Below, piece by piece: positions 1 through 7,176 of a stretch of 32,904 nucleotides of DNA (positions are counted from its first letter, which is position 1; each line of letters begins with the position of its first letter). The DNA lies in assembly GCA_002238415.1 (NCBI GenBank), contig MPMI01000050.1:1-32904 (forward strand). The letters run 5' to 3'. The stretch comes from Desulfurellaceae bacterium bin18 (GTDB taxonomy: Bacteria; Desulfobacterota; Binatia; Bin18). A model generated the notes under the pieces. It was not told where the DNA came from. It did not search any database and worked only from the letters and a program-made list of their open reading frames with translations. A program made the translations under genes and the position numbers.

Positions 1-1
1 C

Positions 2-298
2 CAACTGTTCGCCGGTGCCTGGGGAACGCTGGCGGTCTGTATCGCGGCGGGCGGCAACATCGGCGTACAGCTCCTCGGAGTGCTGGCAGTAGGCGTGTTT
101 GCCTTCGGGACTTCGTGGGGATTATGGCTGGCGCTGGAAAAGACCATCGGAGTCCGGGTTTCGCGTAGCGTCGAAGAGGTCGGCCAGGATGCGATGGAAC
201 TCGGCATCGAAGCCTACCCGGAGTTTGTTGTCATGCCCGACCCGGACGATGTGGAGGAACTACGCGCCGGTGCCCAGACGGCCCCCTCTTCCGAATAA
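2..298 (+). CDS. amt: Ammonium transporter (Amt family), C-terminal fragment
   Basis: Only the last 98 codons are in the window; the frame is open from base 2 to the TAA at 296-298. The fragment holds the last transmembrane helix (AGGNIGVQLLGVLAVGVFAF and onward) followed by the Amt-type cytoplasmic tail. In the family that tail reads roughly G-x-R-V-x-x-x-x-E-x-x-G-x-D-x-x-E-x-G-x-x-A-Y-P; here it is GVRVSRSVEEVGQDAMELG then EAYPEF. Amt proteins are trimeric inner-membrane ammonium channels, and the tail is the part touched by PII (GlnK) regulators. The extra 25 residues or so after EAYP are acidic. No glnB/glnK follows; the next gene is convergent. The family call is fairly secure, but substrate and regulation cannot be judged from this piece. 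Confidence 0.82.
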   Translation, partial: QLFAGAWGTLAVCIAAGGNIGVQLLGVLAVGVFAFGTSWGLWLALEKTIGVRVSRSVEEVGQDAMELGIEAYPEFVVMPDPDDVEELRAGAQTAPSSE

Positions 299-329
299 GC
301 CCTGCCTGACTGAAACTGTGATACGAACG

Positions 330-369
330 CCGTTCAGTGGTTGTTATCCCGCTAATAGCCACTGGACGG
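330..369. terminator. Inverted repeat between convergent genes, possible terminator
   Basis: CCGTTCAGTGG (330-340) pairs with CCACTGGACGG (359-369) at 10 of 11 positions across an 18-nt loop. It lies just after the amt stop and overlaps the last codons of the convergent SpmAB-type gene. There is no T-tract on either side, so intrinsic termination is only a possibility. Confidence 0.3.
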
Positions 370-1645
370 CAACAACCGCGCCGATGACGCCAGCCAGGTC
401 CGCAGTCAAGCCGGCAACCAAAGCGTGTCTAATACGGATCACGCCGACCGCACCAAAATACACAGCCAAGACGTAGAAAGTCGTTTCCGTGCTGCCCTGG
501 AGTGTGGAAACGAGATAGCCGACCAGACTGTCCGGTCCTTCGGCTTGCAGAATCTCAGCCATAATGGCATATGCCCCGGAGCCGGATAAGGGCCGCAGGA
601 TGGCCATCGGCAATGCCTCGGCAGGGAACCCAATCAGGCTCAGGATGGGCTGTACGCCGGCGATCATCACATCCAATAAACCCGAGGCCCGGAATATGCC
701 GGCGGCAACCAGAATAGCGACCAGAAACGGAATGATCCTGATGGCAACCTGAAAGCCCTCTTTTGCTCCTTCGATCATGGCATCGTACACCGCCACTCTT
801 TTGGCAATGCCGTAGCCCAGCATCACCACGATGAGCACTGGCAGCAGCCAGGCAGACACAGCGTTACGCAGCAGCGGACCAAGCGTCTGACCATCGCTCA
901 AGCCGGATTGCAGGAACAAGAGAAAGGCGACGCCAATCGCTCCAACAGACAAGAGGGCCAGCAGACAGCCCGGTCGGGAGGTCGGCTGCTCAGTGCCCAG
1001 CGTTTCCTCATCCGGCAAGTCGATCTCAGAGGCACTTTCTTCCTGCCCAGCAGTTCGGTCGCCCACACTGAATACGGATAATCCCTGAAAGAGCTTCGCC
1101 GCGAGAATACCAACACAGGTCGAGAATAAGGTAGCCAGAAGCGTGGGCAGCCAAATTCCGGCCGCGTTTTCTGACCCTATCGACGCTCTCAGCGCAATCA
1201 CGCCAAGCGGGGCCAGGGCAACATTCGAGGTATTGATAGCCAGGAATAAGACCATGGCGTTGGTCGCCGTGCCTTTGTGGGGATTGAGGCTGTCCAGCTC
1301 CTGCATGGCCTTGATCCCGAAGGGCGTGGCCGCGTTCCCCAGGCCCAGCATATTGGAGGCAATATTCATGATCATGGCGCTCAGAGCGGGGTGGTCGGCC
1401 GGCACGTCGGGAAACAAGCGCACCATGAGAGGATGTAGCCAGCGCGCCAGAGTGTGCAGGAAGCCGCCGACCTGCACAATGCGCAGCATGCCCAACCAAA
1501 AGGCCATCACGCCGATCAGACCGATGGCCAGCGTTACCGCGGATTTGGCTGAGTCTATCGAGGCAGCCGTAACCTCAGCCATCTTGCCGGTAAAGGCGGC
1601 GGTCACAACAGAACCGGCAATAAGGCCGAACCAAATCCAGTTCAT
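344..1645 (-). CDS. Fused SpmA-SpmB nucleoside-recognition (Gate) domain membrane protein
   Basis: This is a 433-residue polytopic inner-membrane protein. The N-terminal half resembles spore maturation protein A, with the block NIASNMLGLGNAATPFGIKA at about residues 93-112. The C-terminal half resembles SpmB, with RPLSGSGAYAIM from residue 351 and TLQGSTETTFYVLAVYFG after it. In Firmicutes SpmA and SpmB are separate proteins needed for spore-core dehydration. The fused form is common in non-spore-forming Gram-negatives, where its substrate is unknown; the Gate/nucleoside-recognition family suggests transport. An acidic linker at about residues 195-225 separates the halves. The ATG at 1645 has no strong ribosome site. 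A 54-bp palindromic element lies 50 bp upstream, in the region shared with the divergent gene at 1799. A role in sporulation is not implied. Confidence 0.85.
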   Translation of the reverse strand: MNWIWFGLIAGSVVTAAFTGKMAEVTAASIDSAKSAVTLAIGLIGVMAFWLGMLRIVQVGGFLHTLARWLHPLMVRLFPDVPADHPALSAMIMNIASNMLGLGNAATPFGIKAMQELDSLNPHKGTATNAMVLFLAINTSNVALAPLGVIALRASIGSENAAGIWLPTLLATLFSTCVGILAAKLFQGLSVFSVGDRTAGQEESASEIDLPDEETLGTEQPTSRPGCLLALLSVGAIGVAFLLFLQSGLSDGQTLGPLLRNAVSAWLLPVLIVVMLGYGIAKRVAVYDAMIEGAKEGFQVAIRIIPFLVAILVAAGIFRASGLLDVMIAGVQPILSLIGFPAEALPMAILRPLSGSGAYAIMAEILQAEGPDSLVGYLVSTLQGSTETTFYVLAVYFGAVGVIRIRHALVAGLTADLAGVIGAVVAVQWLLAG

Positions 1646-1693
1646 AGATGATGAAGGAGCGGCTGCGGAGCGTTTGGAGCTATGCTACACACC

Positions 1694-1747
1694 GAAGAGT
1701 AAATGTGTCCAGCATCTCCATGTCTATAGAGGACACGTTCACTCTTT
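1694..1747. repeat. 54-bp palindromic element, copy 1
   Basis: The left arm AAGAGTAAATGTGTCC (1695-1710) pairs with the right arm GGACACGTTCACTCTT (1731-1746) at 14 of 16 positions; the two exceptions are compatible with G-U pairing in RNA. The 20-nt loop starts AGCATCTCCATG. Whole-length relatives occur at 4041-4095 (opposite orientation) and 13020-13073 (same orientation). This copy sits in the short divergent region between the SpmAB-type gene and the 1799 gene, so it may lie in a leader or near promoters. Confidence 0.8.
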
Positions 1748-1798
1748 TGTTCGGGCGGAAATATAGCAGTCTCACAGACAAAGGAATATGACCTGGCT

Positions 1799-2068
1799 AT
1801 GAAGCGGACGAGTTGGGTGGCACTTGGAGCGATTCTCGCAGTGATGGCGATTGTCGTCTATTCGACATTCCAGATTGGTGGTGTACGTTGCGAGGTCTGT
1901 ATTACCTTCCACGGCCGGCAGGTTTGCCGTGCAGTCGACGGGGCGACAGAGCATGAGGCCCAGATGGCAGCAATTACCAATGCCTGCGCCCTGCTCGCCT
2001 CAGGTGTCACCGACACCATTGCCTGTCAGAACGCTCCCCGAGACCGCTTAACCTGTAGTCCGGAGTAA
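1799..2068 (+). CDS. Small six-cysteine membrane-anchored protein, function unknown
   Basis: This is an 89-residue protein with one N-terminal hydrophobic helix (residues about 6-25), either a signal anchor or an uncleaved signal. A 64-residue domain follows with six cysteines at positions 31, 34, 43, 63, 76 and 86, starting with CEVCITFHGRQVC. An even number of cysteines in a domain probably facing the periplasm suggests three disulfides, or a metal or redox site; this is inference. The middle (EHEAQMAAITNACALLASGV) looks like an amphipathic helix. AAAGGA lies about 13 nt upstream of the ATG, which is rather far. I do not recognise a named family. It stands alone, with 124 bp to the rhodanese gene and the 54-bp palindrome upstream. 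The composition looks like real coding sequence. Confidence 0.65.
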   Translation: MKRTSWVALGAILAVMAIVVYSTFQIGGVRCEVCITFHGRQVCRAVDGATEHEAQMAAITNACALLASGVTDTIACQNAPRDRLTCSPE

Positions 2069-2192
2069 CCCCCACTAAGCTCCCATACTGCCGGCAGACG
2101 CAGGTCCAGAACCTAGTTCGTCGTGACAGGGAGTAGCCGTTTATGTGGAAACCTTTTAGCATTGCGGCAGAGATGCAGAAGAAAGGACTTCC

Positions 2193-2594
2193 ATGTTTAA
2201 GCCCAAGAAAACAGCGCAGCAGATGGTTGAGGAGGCGAAGACCCGTATTGAGAACCTGTCCGTGGGACGATTACAACAAGAATTAGAGTCTGGAGAGACG
2301 CAGCTACTCGATATTCGAGACCTGCGTGAACGTCAAAAGCTGGGCTGGATTCCAAGCGCCATGCATGTACCGCGTGGGATGCTGGAATTCTGGCTTGACC
2401 CAACCTCCCCGTATTGCAGCGGAAAGGTTGATCCCGAAAAACGTATTATCGTCTACTGTGCCGCAGGTGGCCGGTCTGCGCTGGCGGCTGACGTGTTACA
2501 AGATATGGGTTTTCCCAATATCGCGCATCTGGAAGTTGGGTTTAACGGCTGGGCCGAGGCCGGGCTGCCCGTGGAAAAGCCAGACAAATCATAA
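2193..2594 (+). CDS. Rhodanese-like domain protein
   Basis: This is a 133-residue single-domain rhodanese. The entry loop LLDIRDLRERQ is at residues 38-48, and the active-site loop is CAAGGRS with the catalytic cysteine at 89. The closing signature VGFNGWAEAGLP has Trp at 120. Single-domain rhodaneses carry a persulfide on that cysteine and move sulfane sulfur to thiols; the six-residue loop from C89 fits the sulfurtransferase size class. No export signal is seen, so it is probably cytoplasmic. The ATG at 2193 follows AAAGGA at a good distance. It ends 10 nt before the potassium-channel gene, so the two are almost certainly co-transcribed as the first genes of the PspA-linked set. Its role there is unknown; oxidative or redox stress signalling is a guess. 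Confidence 0.88.
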   Translation: MFKPKKTAQQMVEEAKTRIENLSVGRLQQELESGETQLLDIRDLRERQKLGWIPSAMHVPRGMLEFWLDPTSPYCSGKVDPEKRIIVYCAAGGRSALAADVLQDMGFPNIAHLEVGFNGWAEAGLPVEKPDKS

Positions 2595-2604
2595 TCTGTT
2601 CCCC

Positions 2605-3633
2605 ATGCCCACTATCCTGGTCCTTTTGAGACGCTTCGCCCAGCAGCTACGGAAAGACCATTTGGATGTGGTCCTCCTGGTGCTGGTTGTCATCTCCATT
2701 ACGGGGATGGTGGGCATCTCGCTTTTTGAGCCGCAGTTGTCCGTAGTAGACGCAGTGTGGTGGACGCTCGTCACTATTACCACAGTCGGCTATGGCGATA
2801 TCTACCCAACCTCGTTGGGAGGCCGGATCGTCGGTATCTTTCTGATGCTGTTCGGCATCGGGTTTCTCGGCATGCTGACGGCCACCCTGGCCAGCACCTT
2901 TGTTGAGAACCGACGGCAGGAGGGAAAAGGGATGAAACCGCTCTCAAGTACCGGCCATATGGTCCTGTGCGGCTGGAATTATAAAGCCAAGGAAATTATT
3001 GAAGAGGTCAGGGCCGACGAAAAGGCCCGCCACCGTTCGATTGTGCTGATCGCCGACTTGCCCGAGAATCCTTTGGACGGTGAACGGGTCCAATTTGTCA
3101 GCGGGGTCGTCAGCCCGGAAACCCTGGCACGGGCCAATGCCCAAGAGGCAGAGGTCGCCATCGTGCTGGCTGATGAACAGGGCGAGGTCCATACGCGGGA
3201 TGCCAAGACGATTTTGGATACGCTCACCATCAAAACCACCTACCCGAGCCTGTATACATGCGTCGAACTGCTTGAGCAGCAAAATATTGCCCATGGCAGG
3301 CGAGCCAAGGCGGATGAAGTGATTGTCACCGGTGCATTGAGCACCAACCTGCTGGTTCAGGCCGCCTTGAACCGTGGCGTGCCGCTGCTGGTCAACGAAC
3401 TCGTCAGCAACCGCTTCGGGAGTGCGCTGTACACCATTCCGGTACCGCAAGCCTGCGTTGGCCACGCTTTTGTGGATGCGCTGACTGAACTGAAAAGAGA
3501 ACAGAATCTCCTGCTTGTAGCCGTCGAGAGCCAGGCACAGGCAAGGTTTCTTGCAAACCCACCGAGCGACTATATAATCCAGGCAGAAGACCAACTCATC
3601 GTTATCGGACAGGAACGTCCCGAACAGGGATAA
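2605..3633 (+). CDS. MthK-like potassium channel with RCK (TrkA-N/TrkA-C) domains
   Basis: This is a 342-residue two-helix channel. TM1 is at about 20-41, the selectivity filter TVGYGD at residues 60-65 within WWTLVTITTVGYGD, and TM2 at about 74-100. A Rossmann-type RCK-N domain starts near 117 with MVLCGWNYKAKEIIEEV. MthK has a similar CGWS version of the nucleotide/ligand loop in place of GxGxxG. An RCK-C-like segment (about 255-342) ends with DQLIVIGQE. RCK channels open on Ca2+, nucleotide or pH signals; which applies here cannot be told. The frame is open further upstream, but that part is the rhodanese gene read in another frame, so the ATG at 2605 (10 nt after the rhodanese stop) is chosen. 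Linkage to PspA suggests control of membrane potential under envelope stress, which is inference. Confidence 0.9.
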   Translation: MPTILVLLRRFAQQLRKDHLDVVLLVLVVISITGMVGISLFEPQLSVVDAVWWTLVTITTVGYGDIYPTSLGGRIVGIFLMLFGIGFLGMLTATLASTFVENRRQEGKGMKPLSSTGHMVLCGWNYKAKEIIEEVRADEKARHRSIVLIADLPENPLDGERVQFVSGVVSPETLARANAQEAEVAIVLADEQGEVHTRDAKTILDTLTIKTTYPSLYTCVELLEQQNIAHGRRAKADEVIVTGALSTNLLVQAALNRGVPLLVNELVSNRFGSALYTIPVPQACVGHAFVDALTELKREQNLLLVAVESQAQARFLANPPSDYIIQAEDQLIVIGQERPEQG

Positions 3634-3651
3634 GTGTGGAGGAAGCGACGT

Positions 3652-4065
3652 ATGCCGTCAGAGTATTTTGGGAAAGTAAAATCGCTGCTGCTTGATTTGG
3701 ACCACGCGATTACGCACGAGGACGAAGGCCAGGAGTTGTTTATCGTCAATGACGAAGACAGCGGCATCAACAACCTCATCGTAGACTGCGAAGACCCCCT
3801 GCTCGTATTGGAGCAGATCATTATGCCCATTCCGCAGGAGCCGGGGAATTTATTCCGGCGTTTGCTACAGATGAACCGGCTCCTGGTGCATGGCGCCTTT
3901 GTGCTGGACGAGGAGACGCAGACCATTCTTTTTCGTGACACGCTGCGCATCGAGAATCTGGACAGCAATGAACTGGAAGGCTCGATTGAAGCGCTGAGTC
4001 TGGCCCTGGCCGAGAATGCAGGAGAGCTACTCTCCTATACAAAGAGTAAACGTGCCCTCCAATAA
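3652..4065 (+). CDS. PspA-associated protein with CesT/Tir-chaperone-like (YbjN-type) fold
   Basis: This is a 137-residue acidic cytoplasmic protein. The core contains GINNLIVDCEDPLLVLEQII, LLQMNRLLVHGAFVLDEE and LRIENLDSNELEGSIEALS. This pattern (a Leu-rich N-A/V-x-HGAF strand, then NLD-x-x-EL) is what I associate with type III chaperone/YbjN-like folds. Such small proteins often precede pspA in Gram-negatives, and E. coli yjfI before yjfJ is a comparable arrangement. The start is the ATG at 3652, preceded by GGAGGA at 3638-3643, 18 nt after the channel gene. An in-frame GTG at 3634 has no ribosome site. The last eight codons (TKSKRALQ) and the stop lie inside a 54-bp palindromic element, so the C-terminus was probably set by insertion of that repeat. 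It may act as a partner or chaperone for PspA; this is inference. Confidence 0.75.
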   Translation: MPSEYFGKVKSLLLDLDHAITHEDEGQELFIVNDEDSGINNLIVDCEDPLLVLEQIIMPIPQEPGNLFRRLLQMNRLLVHGAFVLDEETQTILFRDTLRIENLDSNELEGSIEALSLALAENAGELLSYTKSKRALQ

Positions 4066-4095
4066 ACATGCAGATGCTGGACACGTTTACTCTTT
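4041..4095. repeat. 54-bp palindromic element, copy 2 (overlaps a CDS 3' end)
   Basis: AAAGAGTAAACGTG (4041-4054) and CACGTTTACTCTTT (4082-4095) are perfect inverted arms of 14 bp. Read on the minus strand the loop is close to copy 1 (GTCCAGCATCTGCATG against GTCCAGCATCTCCATG), so this copy is in the opposite orientation. The left arm supplies the last codons of the upstream gene, and the right arm ends 28 nt before the pspA start. It could act as a processing hairpin or an attenuator between the two genes. Confidence 0.85.
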
Positions 4096-4123
4096 CAAGC
4101 ACTAACCAATCTGGAGGTATATT

Positions 4124-4831
4124 ATGGCAGGTTTTTTTCAACGCCTATTCAAAATCGGACAATCCGAAGCCCATTCCGTTCTTGACAACATGGAAGACCC
4201 CATCCGCATGACCGAGCAGGGTATCCGCGATCTCAAGAATGATCTCCAAGCCAGTATGACGAGTTTAGCCGAGGTCAAGAGCGTGGCTATTCGCCTGAGA
4301 AAGGACGCGGACAGCAGCAAATCTCTGGCGGCCGAGTATGAACGCAAGGCCATGCTCCTGCTGCAAAAGATGCAGAGTGGCGAGATGGATCAGGCCGAAG
4401 CCGAGCGTCTGGCGGCCGAGGCCCTGAAAAAGAAAGAAGAGGCCAGCCAGAGGGCGGCCCAGGCTCTTAAGGATTGGGAAAACCAGGACAGCATGGCCAA
4501 CCAGTTGCAGGGCAAGATCGAGAAGTTGAAATCCATGACCACCAAATATGAGAACGATCTCATTACCTTAAAGGCCCGCGCACGCACCGCGGCATCGACC
4601 AAGAAGATCAACCAGCAACTCGCCAAGGTCGATTCATCTAGCACCATCGCCATGCTGGAAAAAATGCGCAACAAGGTTGAAGAAGACGAGTCCTTAGCCC
4701 AGGCGTACGGCCAGGTCGCCGATATCGATAAAAGCGTCGATAATGAGATTGACACGGCCCTGAGCCAGGGCAATGCCACGGCGAATGATTCCCTGGCCGC
4801 GCTCAAGGCCAAGATGGGGATTTCGGCATAG
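4124..4831 (+). CDS. pspA: PspA/IM30 family membrane-stress protein
   Basis: This is a 235-residue PspA/IM30 (ESCRT-III-like) protein. The N-terminal amphipathic helix MAGFFQRLFKIG (residues 1-12) is the expected membrane-binding segment. Residues about 25-190 are almost wholly coiled coil, with the conserved start DNMEDPIRMTEQGIRDLKND and a long Ala/Glu/Lys heptad run. The tail DSLAALKAKMG resembles the YjfJ-type end. PspA proteins bind damaged inner membrane, assemble into rods or rings and reduce proton leakage. In E. coli PspA also inhibits PspF, but no pspF, pspB or pspC is present here. The ATG at 4124 has GGAGGT six nt upstream. The neighbourhood (DUF4178, DUF350, membrane aminopropyltransferase) is the polyamine-linked PspA context known from many bacteria, not the classical psp operon. 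Confidence 0.93.
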   Translation: MAGFFQRLFKIGQSEAHSVLDNMEDPIRMTEQGIRDLKNDLQASMTSLAEVKSVAIRLRKDADSSKSLAAEYERKAMLLLQKMQSGEMDQAEAERLAAEALKKKEEASQRAAQALKDWENQDSMANQLQGKIEKLKSMTTKYENDLITLKARARTAASTKKINQQLAKVDSSSTIAMLEKMRNKVEEDESLAQAYGQVADIDKSVDNEIDTALSQGNATANDSLAALKAKMGISA

Positions 4832-4840
4832 CCCACCTCT

Positions 4841-4896
4841 ATCCCCTCCTCGGAGGGGTGGTCCTGAGCTTGTCGAAGGGCCGGGGTGGGTTCCTC
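4841..4896. repeat. CCCCTCC/GGAGGGG palindromic element with an inserted GTCGAAG half-repeat
   Basis: ATCCCCTCCTCGGAGGGGTG (4841-4860) is the usual core hairpin of this window's main repeat family, and CCGGGGTGGGTTCC (4880 onward) is its usual right end. Where other copies carry a short GGCC...GGCC hairpin, this copy carries CCTGAGCTTGTCGAAGG (4863-4879), the signature of a different repeat family seen at 21055-21152. It fills most of the 135-bp gap between pspA and the DUF4178 gene. Confidence 0.75.
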
Positions 4897-4966
4897 ATTG
4901 GCACTACGCTCCGAATTAGGACAGCCCTTCGAGGAAGGGATTTTTCGGGTAAACGGAGGAGCCTTT

Positions 4967-5518
4967 ATGTCTCTCTGGCAAAAACTCTTTGGCAAAAAAG
5001 ACGAGCAAGCGGCCCTCGATCCGCTCAGCGATTTAACCCTCTCAAATTTGAAAGTCGGCTATCTGGTCGACTATGACCTCAAGACCTGGCAGGTCAAAGG
5101 TCAGAGCAGCTATACCTTTGACGACACCAAGACGCAGGAGTGGGAACTCGACGCCGGAGACGATTCGTTCTTCCTTGAGCGCGAGGAGGACGATGGCGTC
5201 GAATGGAATATCTCGCGCAAAATAGATTTTTCGGTCCTGGGTCAAGGTATTCGGGCGCATATTGAGCAGCATGACGATCCGCCTGAGGAAATCGAATATC
5301 AGGGGATACGTTTTCGGTTAGTCGAAAGCGGGGCCGGCTATTATCATCCCAACGGGCGGGTTGCCGGCGATGAGATGATCTATTGGGATTATACCGACGC
5401 CTCGGAAGACAACACCCTGACCATCGAACAGTGGGACGAAGACGAATTTGAAGCTGCTGTTGGTAAATACGTCAACGAGTACGAGTTTTCCCATATTCTG
5501 CCACGGGAGAAATCGTGA
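4967..5518 (+). CDS. DUF4178 domain protein, PspA-linked
   Basis: This is a 183-residue acidic soluble protein starting MSLWQKLFGKK, a short basic amphipathic stretch that could touch the membrane. The core from about residue 25 has the DUF4178 pattern. It begins LSNLKVGYLVDYDLKTWQV, followed by alternating strands with W-x-L-D-A-G-D and FFLEREEDDGVEWNISR. The end is DYTDASEDNTLTIEQWDEDE and a C-terminal YEFSHILPR. DUF4178 proteins are repeatedly found with pspA, DUF350 and spermidine-synthase-like membrane proteins; no biochemical role is established. GGAGGA at 4955-4960 sets the ATG at 4967; the same frame is open upstream to 4886, but that stretch is repeat DNA. This is the last gene of the plus-strand half, and its stop is 47 bp from the stop of the convergent aminopropyltransferase. 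Confidence 0.82.
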   Translation: MSLWQKLFGKKDEQAALDPLSDLTLSNLKVGYLVDYDLKTWQVKGQSSYTFDDTKTQEWELDAGDDSFFLEREEDDGVEWNISRKIDFSVLGQGIRAHIEQHDDPPEEIEYQGIRFRLVESGAGYYHPNGRVAGDEMIYWDYTDASEDNTLTIEQWDEDEFEAAVGKYVNEYEFSHILPREKS

Positions 5519-5565
5519 ATTTTCGACTGCTGTGTTGACTCCATTTCCTGCGAATGGTCTTGGGC

Positions 5566-7176
5566 CTAATACACCTCCCACCTGCCCTGCTGGTAATACG
5601 CCTGTAAAACGGGCCGGCTCTCTCGATTCACCTCAATCTCGTCGGTGTCCCGAAAAACACCTTTCCCAAAATGTGCCATTGCAATCATTGCGTCCTGGTT
5701 AAGAAAGCGCGTCTCAACCCCTTGAAAAGATAGCTCTTGTACGGTTTCCTTCAGGGCCGCAGCCTCAAGTAGTTCGGTATCCACCCCCAGCACGAAGCCC
5801 CACTCGCCCAGCGTCGGGACATGGTTGTGGTAGGGCAACACGCTGAAGCCGGCTTCCGCCATCGTTTTCTGAATACACACAAAAGCCTGACGGCTGAAAA
5901 ACGGGCTGGTCGCCTGCGTGACCAGGCTGCCGCCCCGTTTGAGATGTTTCTTGCACAGGCGGTAGAAGTTGAGCGAATACAGCCGGGCCAGTTCCGCGGA
6001 ATTGGGGTCGGGCAGATCGATAATGATTACGTCGAATAAATGCGACGTGTCCAGGAGAAAGGAAAAGGCATCGGCATTAACAATCGACACCCGCGGGTCG
6101 GCGAATGCCTGCGCGTTGAGTTGCAGGAAGACCGGATGGGTGGCGGCCAGGGTTGTCATCTCCGGGTCGAGATCAACCAGGGTCACGGCTTTGACCTGGG
6201 AGTATTTGAGCACCTCCCGTAAGGCCAATCCATCGCCGCCGCCGAGAATGAGCACCTCTTCACGATTGCCGGTCAGAGCCATAGCCGGATGGACGAGAGG
6301 TTCGTGGTAGCGCTCTTCATCGTAGCTGCTGAACTGCTGGTTGCCGTTGATATAGAGCCAGTAGTCATTCCGCCAGCGCGTCATGACCAGCCGCTGATAG
6401 GGCGTTTGCCTGACCAGGATAACCGTGTCTTTATACAGGGCTTGCTCGCCGAACAGGAGAATCGGTTCTGCCAGGACGAACAGTCCGATAAGCACAGCGC
6501 CGACCCCAGCCCAGAGGCCGCTCAGCAGTCGCGGTGCGCTCAGCAGAGACCGGAAGCGAAACAACAGGAGCGAGGCAACCCCGAAGTTCACCGCGCCCAG
6601 CGCTATCGGGGTATAGGTCAGGCCGAAATACGGCAGGGCCACAAAGGCAAAGAACAGCCCCCCGATAAGCGCACCGTAATAATCTTTCTCCATCACGGAA
6701 GAGATGTTGACCCGGAGTTCTTCATAGGCGGCATTGACCCGAGCAATGAGCGGAATCTCCATACCGATCAACAAGCCGATGGCGATACCGAGGGGGTAAA
6801 TCACCACGCCCATATTGGTAAGAAAAGGAGACAGCACGTAGGCGGCGGCCGCAGCGCTGGCGCACAGCAGGGACAGCGCGAACTCAAGAACGGTAAAGGT
6901 GTCCAGCAGATGCGCGCTGCAATAGCGACTCAGATGACTGCCCAGACCCATGGCAAACAGCATGAAGGACATCATCAGCGTCCACTGCAACACCGCGTTG
7001 CCAAGGAAATACGTCGCAAGCGTGCACAGCACAAACTCGGCGACGATGCCGGCACAGCCTGTGGCAAACAGGCACAGCTTCAGCAGACTAGAGACACCAA
7101 GTGATGAGGAAAGACGCACCAATATAGGAGAACATCTCGATATAGGCAGCCCCGAGATTCGGCTGTTCGTGCTCAA
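5566..7176 (-). CDS. Membrane-embedded spermidine-synthase-like aminopropyltransferase
   Basis: This protein of up to 536 residues has two parts. Residues about 25-245 hold seven or eight hydrophobic helices. Residues about 260-520 are a spermidine-synthase fold with the nucleotide loop LILGGGDG (309-316), the acidic strand VDLDPEM (334-340) and the catalytic-region motif DLPDP (387-391). The last matches the D-x-PDP motif of polyamine aminopropyltransferases. The soluble enzymes are about 290 residues; the membrane-fused class is known but poorly characterised. Its acceptor may be a polyamine or a lipid or peptide amine. No speD is in the window to supply decarboxylated SAM. The longest start (TTG at 7176) overlaps the DUF350 gene by 89 nt; GTG at 7119 is an equally possible start with a 32-nt overlap. 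Either way translation is coupled to the upstream gene. Confidence 0.87.
   Translation of the reverse strand: MSTNSRISGLPISRCSPILVRLSSSLGVSSLLKLCLFATGCAGIVAEFVLCTLATYFLGNAVLQWTLMMSFMLFAMGLGSHLSRYCSAHLLDTFTVLEFALSLLCASAAAAAYVLSPFLTNMGVVIYPLGIAIGLLIGMEIPLIARVNAAYEELRVNISSVMEKDYYGALIGGLFFAFVALPYFGLTYTPIALGAVNFGVASLLLFRFRSLLSAPRLLSGLWAGVGAVLIGLFVLAEPILLFGEQALYKDTVILVRQTPYQRLVMTRWRNDYWLYINGNQQFSSYDEERYHEPLVHPAMALTGNREEVLILGGGDGLALREVLKYSQVKAVTLVDLDPEMTTLAATHPVFLQLNAQAFADPRVSIVNADAFSFLLDTSHLFDVIIIDLPDPNSAELARLYSLNFYRLCKKHLKRGGSLVTQATSPFFSRQAFVCIQKTMAEAGFSVLPYHNHVPTLGEWGFVLGVDTELLEAAALKETVQELSFQGVETRFLNQDAMIAMAHFGKGVFRDTDEIEVNRESRPVLQAYYQQGRWEVY

Noticed and set aside
1143..1766. A 207-codon plus-strand frame that includes palindrome copy 1
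   Set aside because: It is antisense to the SpmAB-type gene; no ribosome site and no family-like pattern.
2326..2604. Longer N-terminus for the K+ channel
   Set aside because: The open frame runs through the rhodanese gene in another phase; the ATG at 2605 gives the normal short N-terminus before TM1.
2944..3594. A 216-codon minus-strand frame
   Set aside because: It is antisense to the RCK domains of the K+ channel.
6289..7104. A 271-codon plus-strand frame rich in Gln/Arg/His
   Set aside because: It is antisense to the membrane part of the aminopropyltransferase; the odd composition is what reverse reading of Leu/Ala-rich membrane codons gives.
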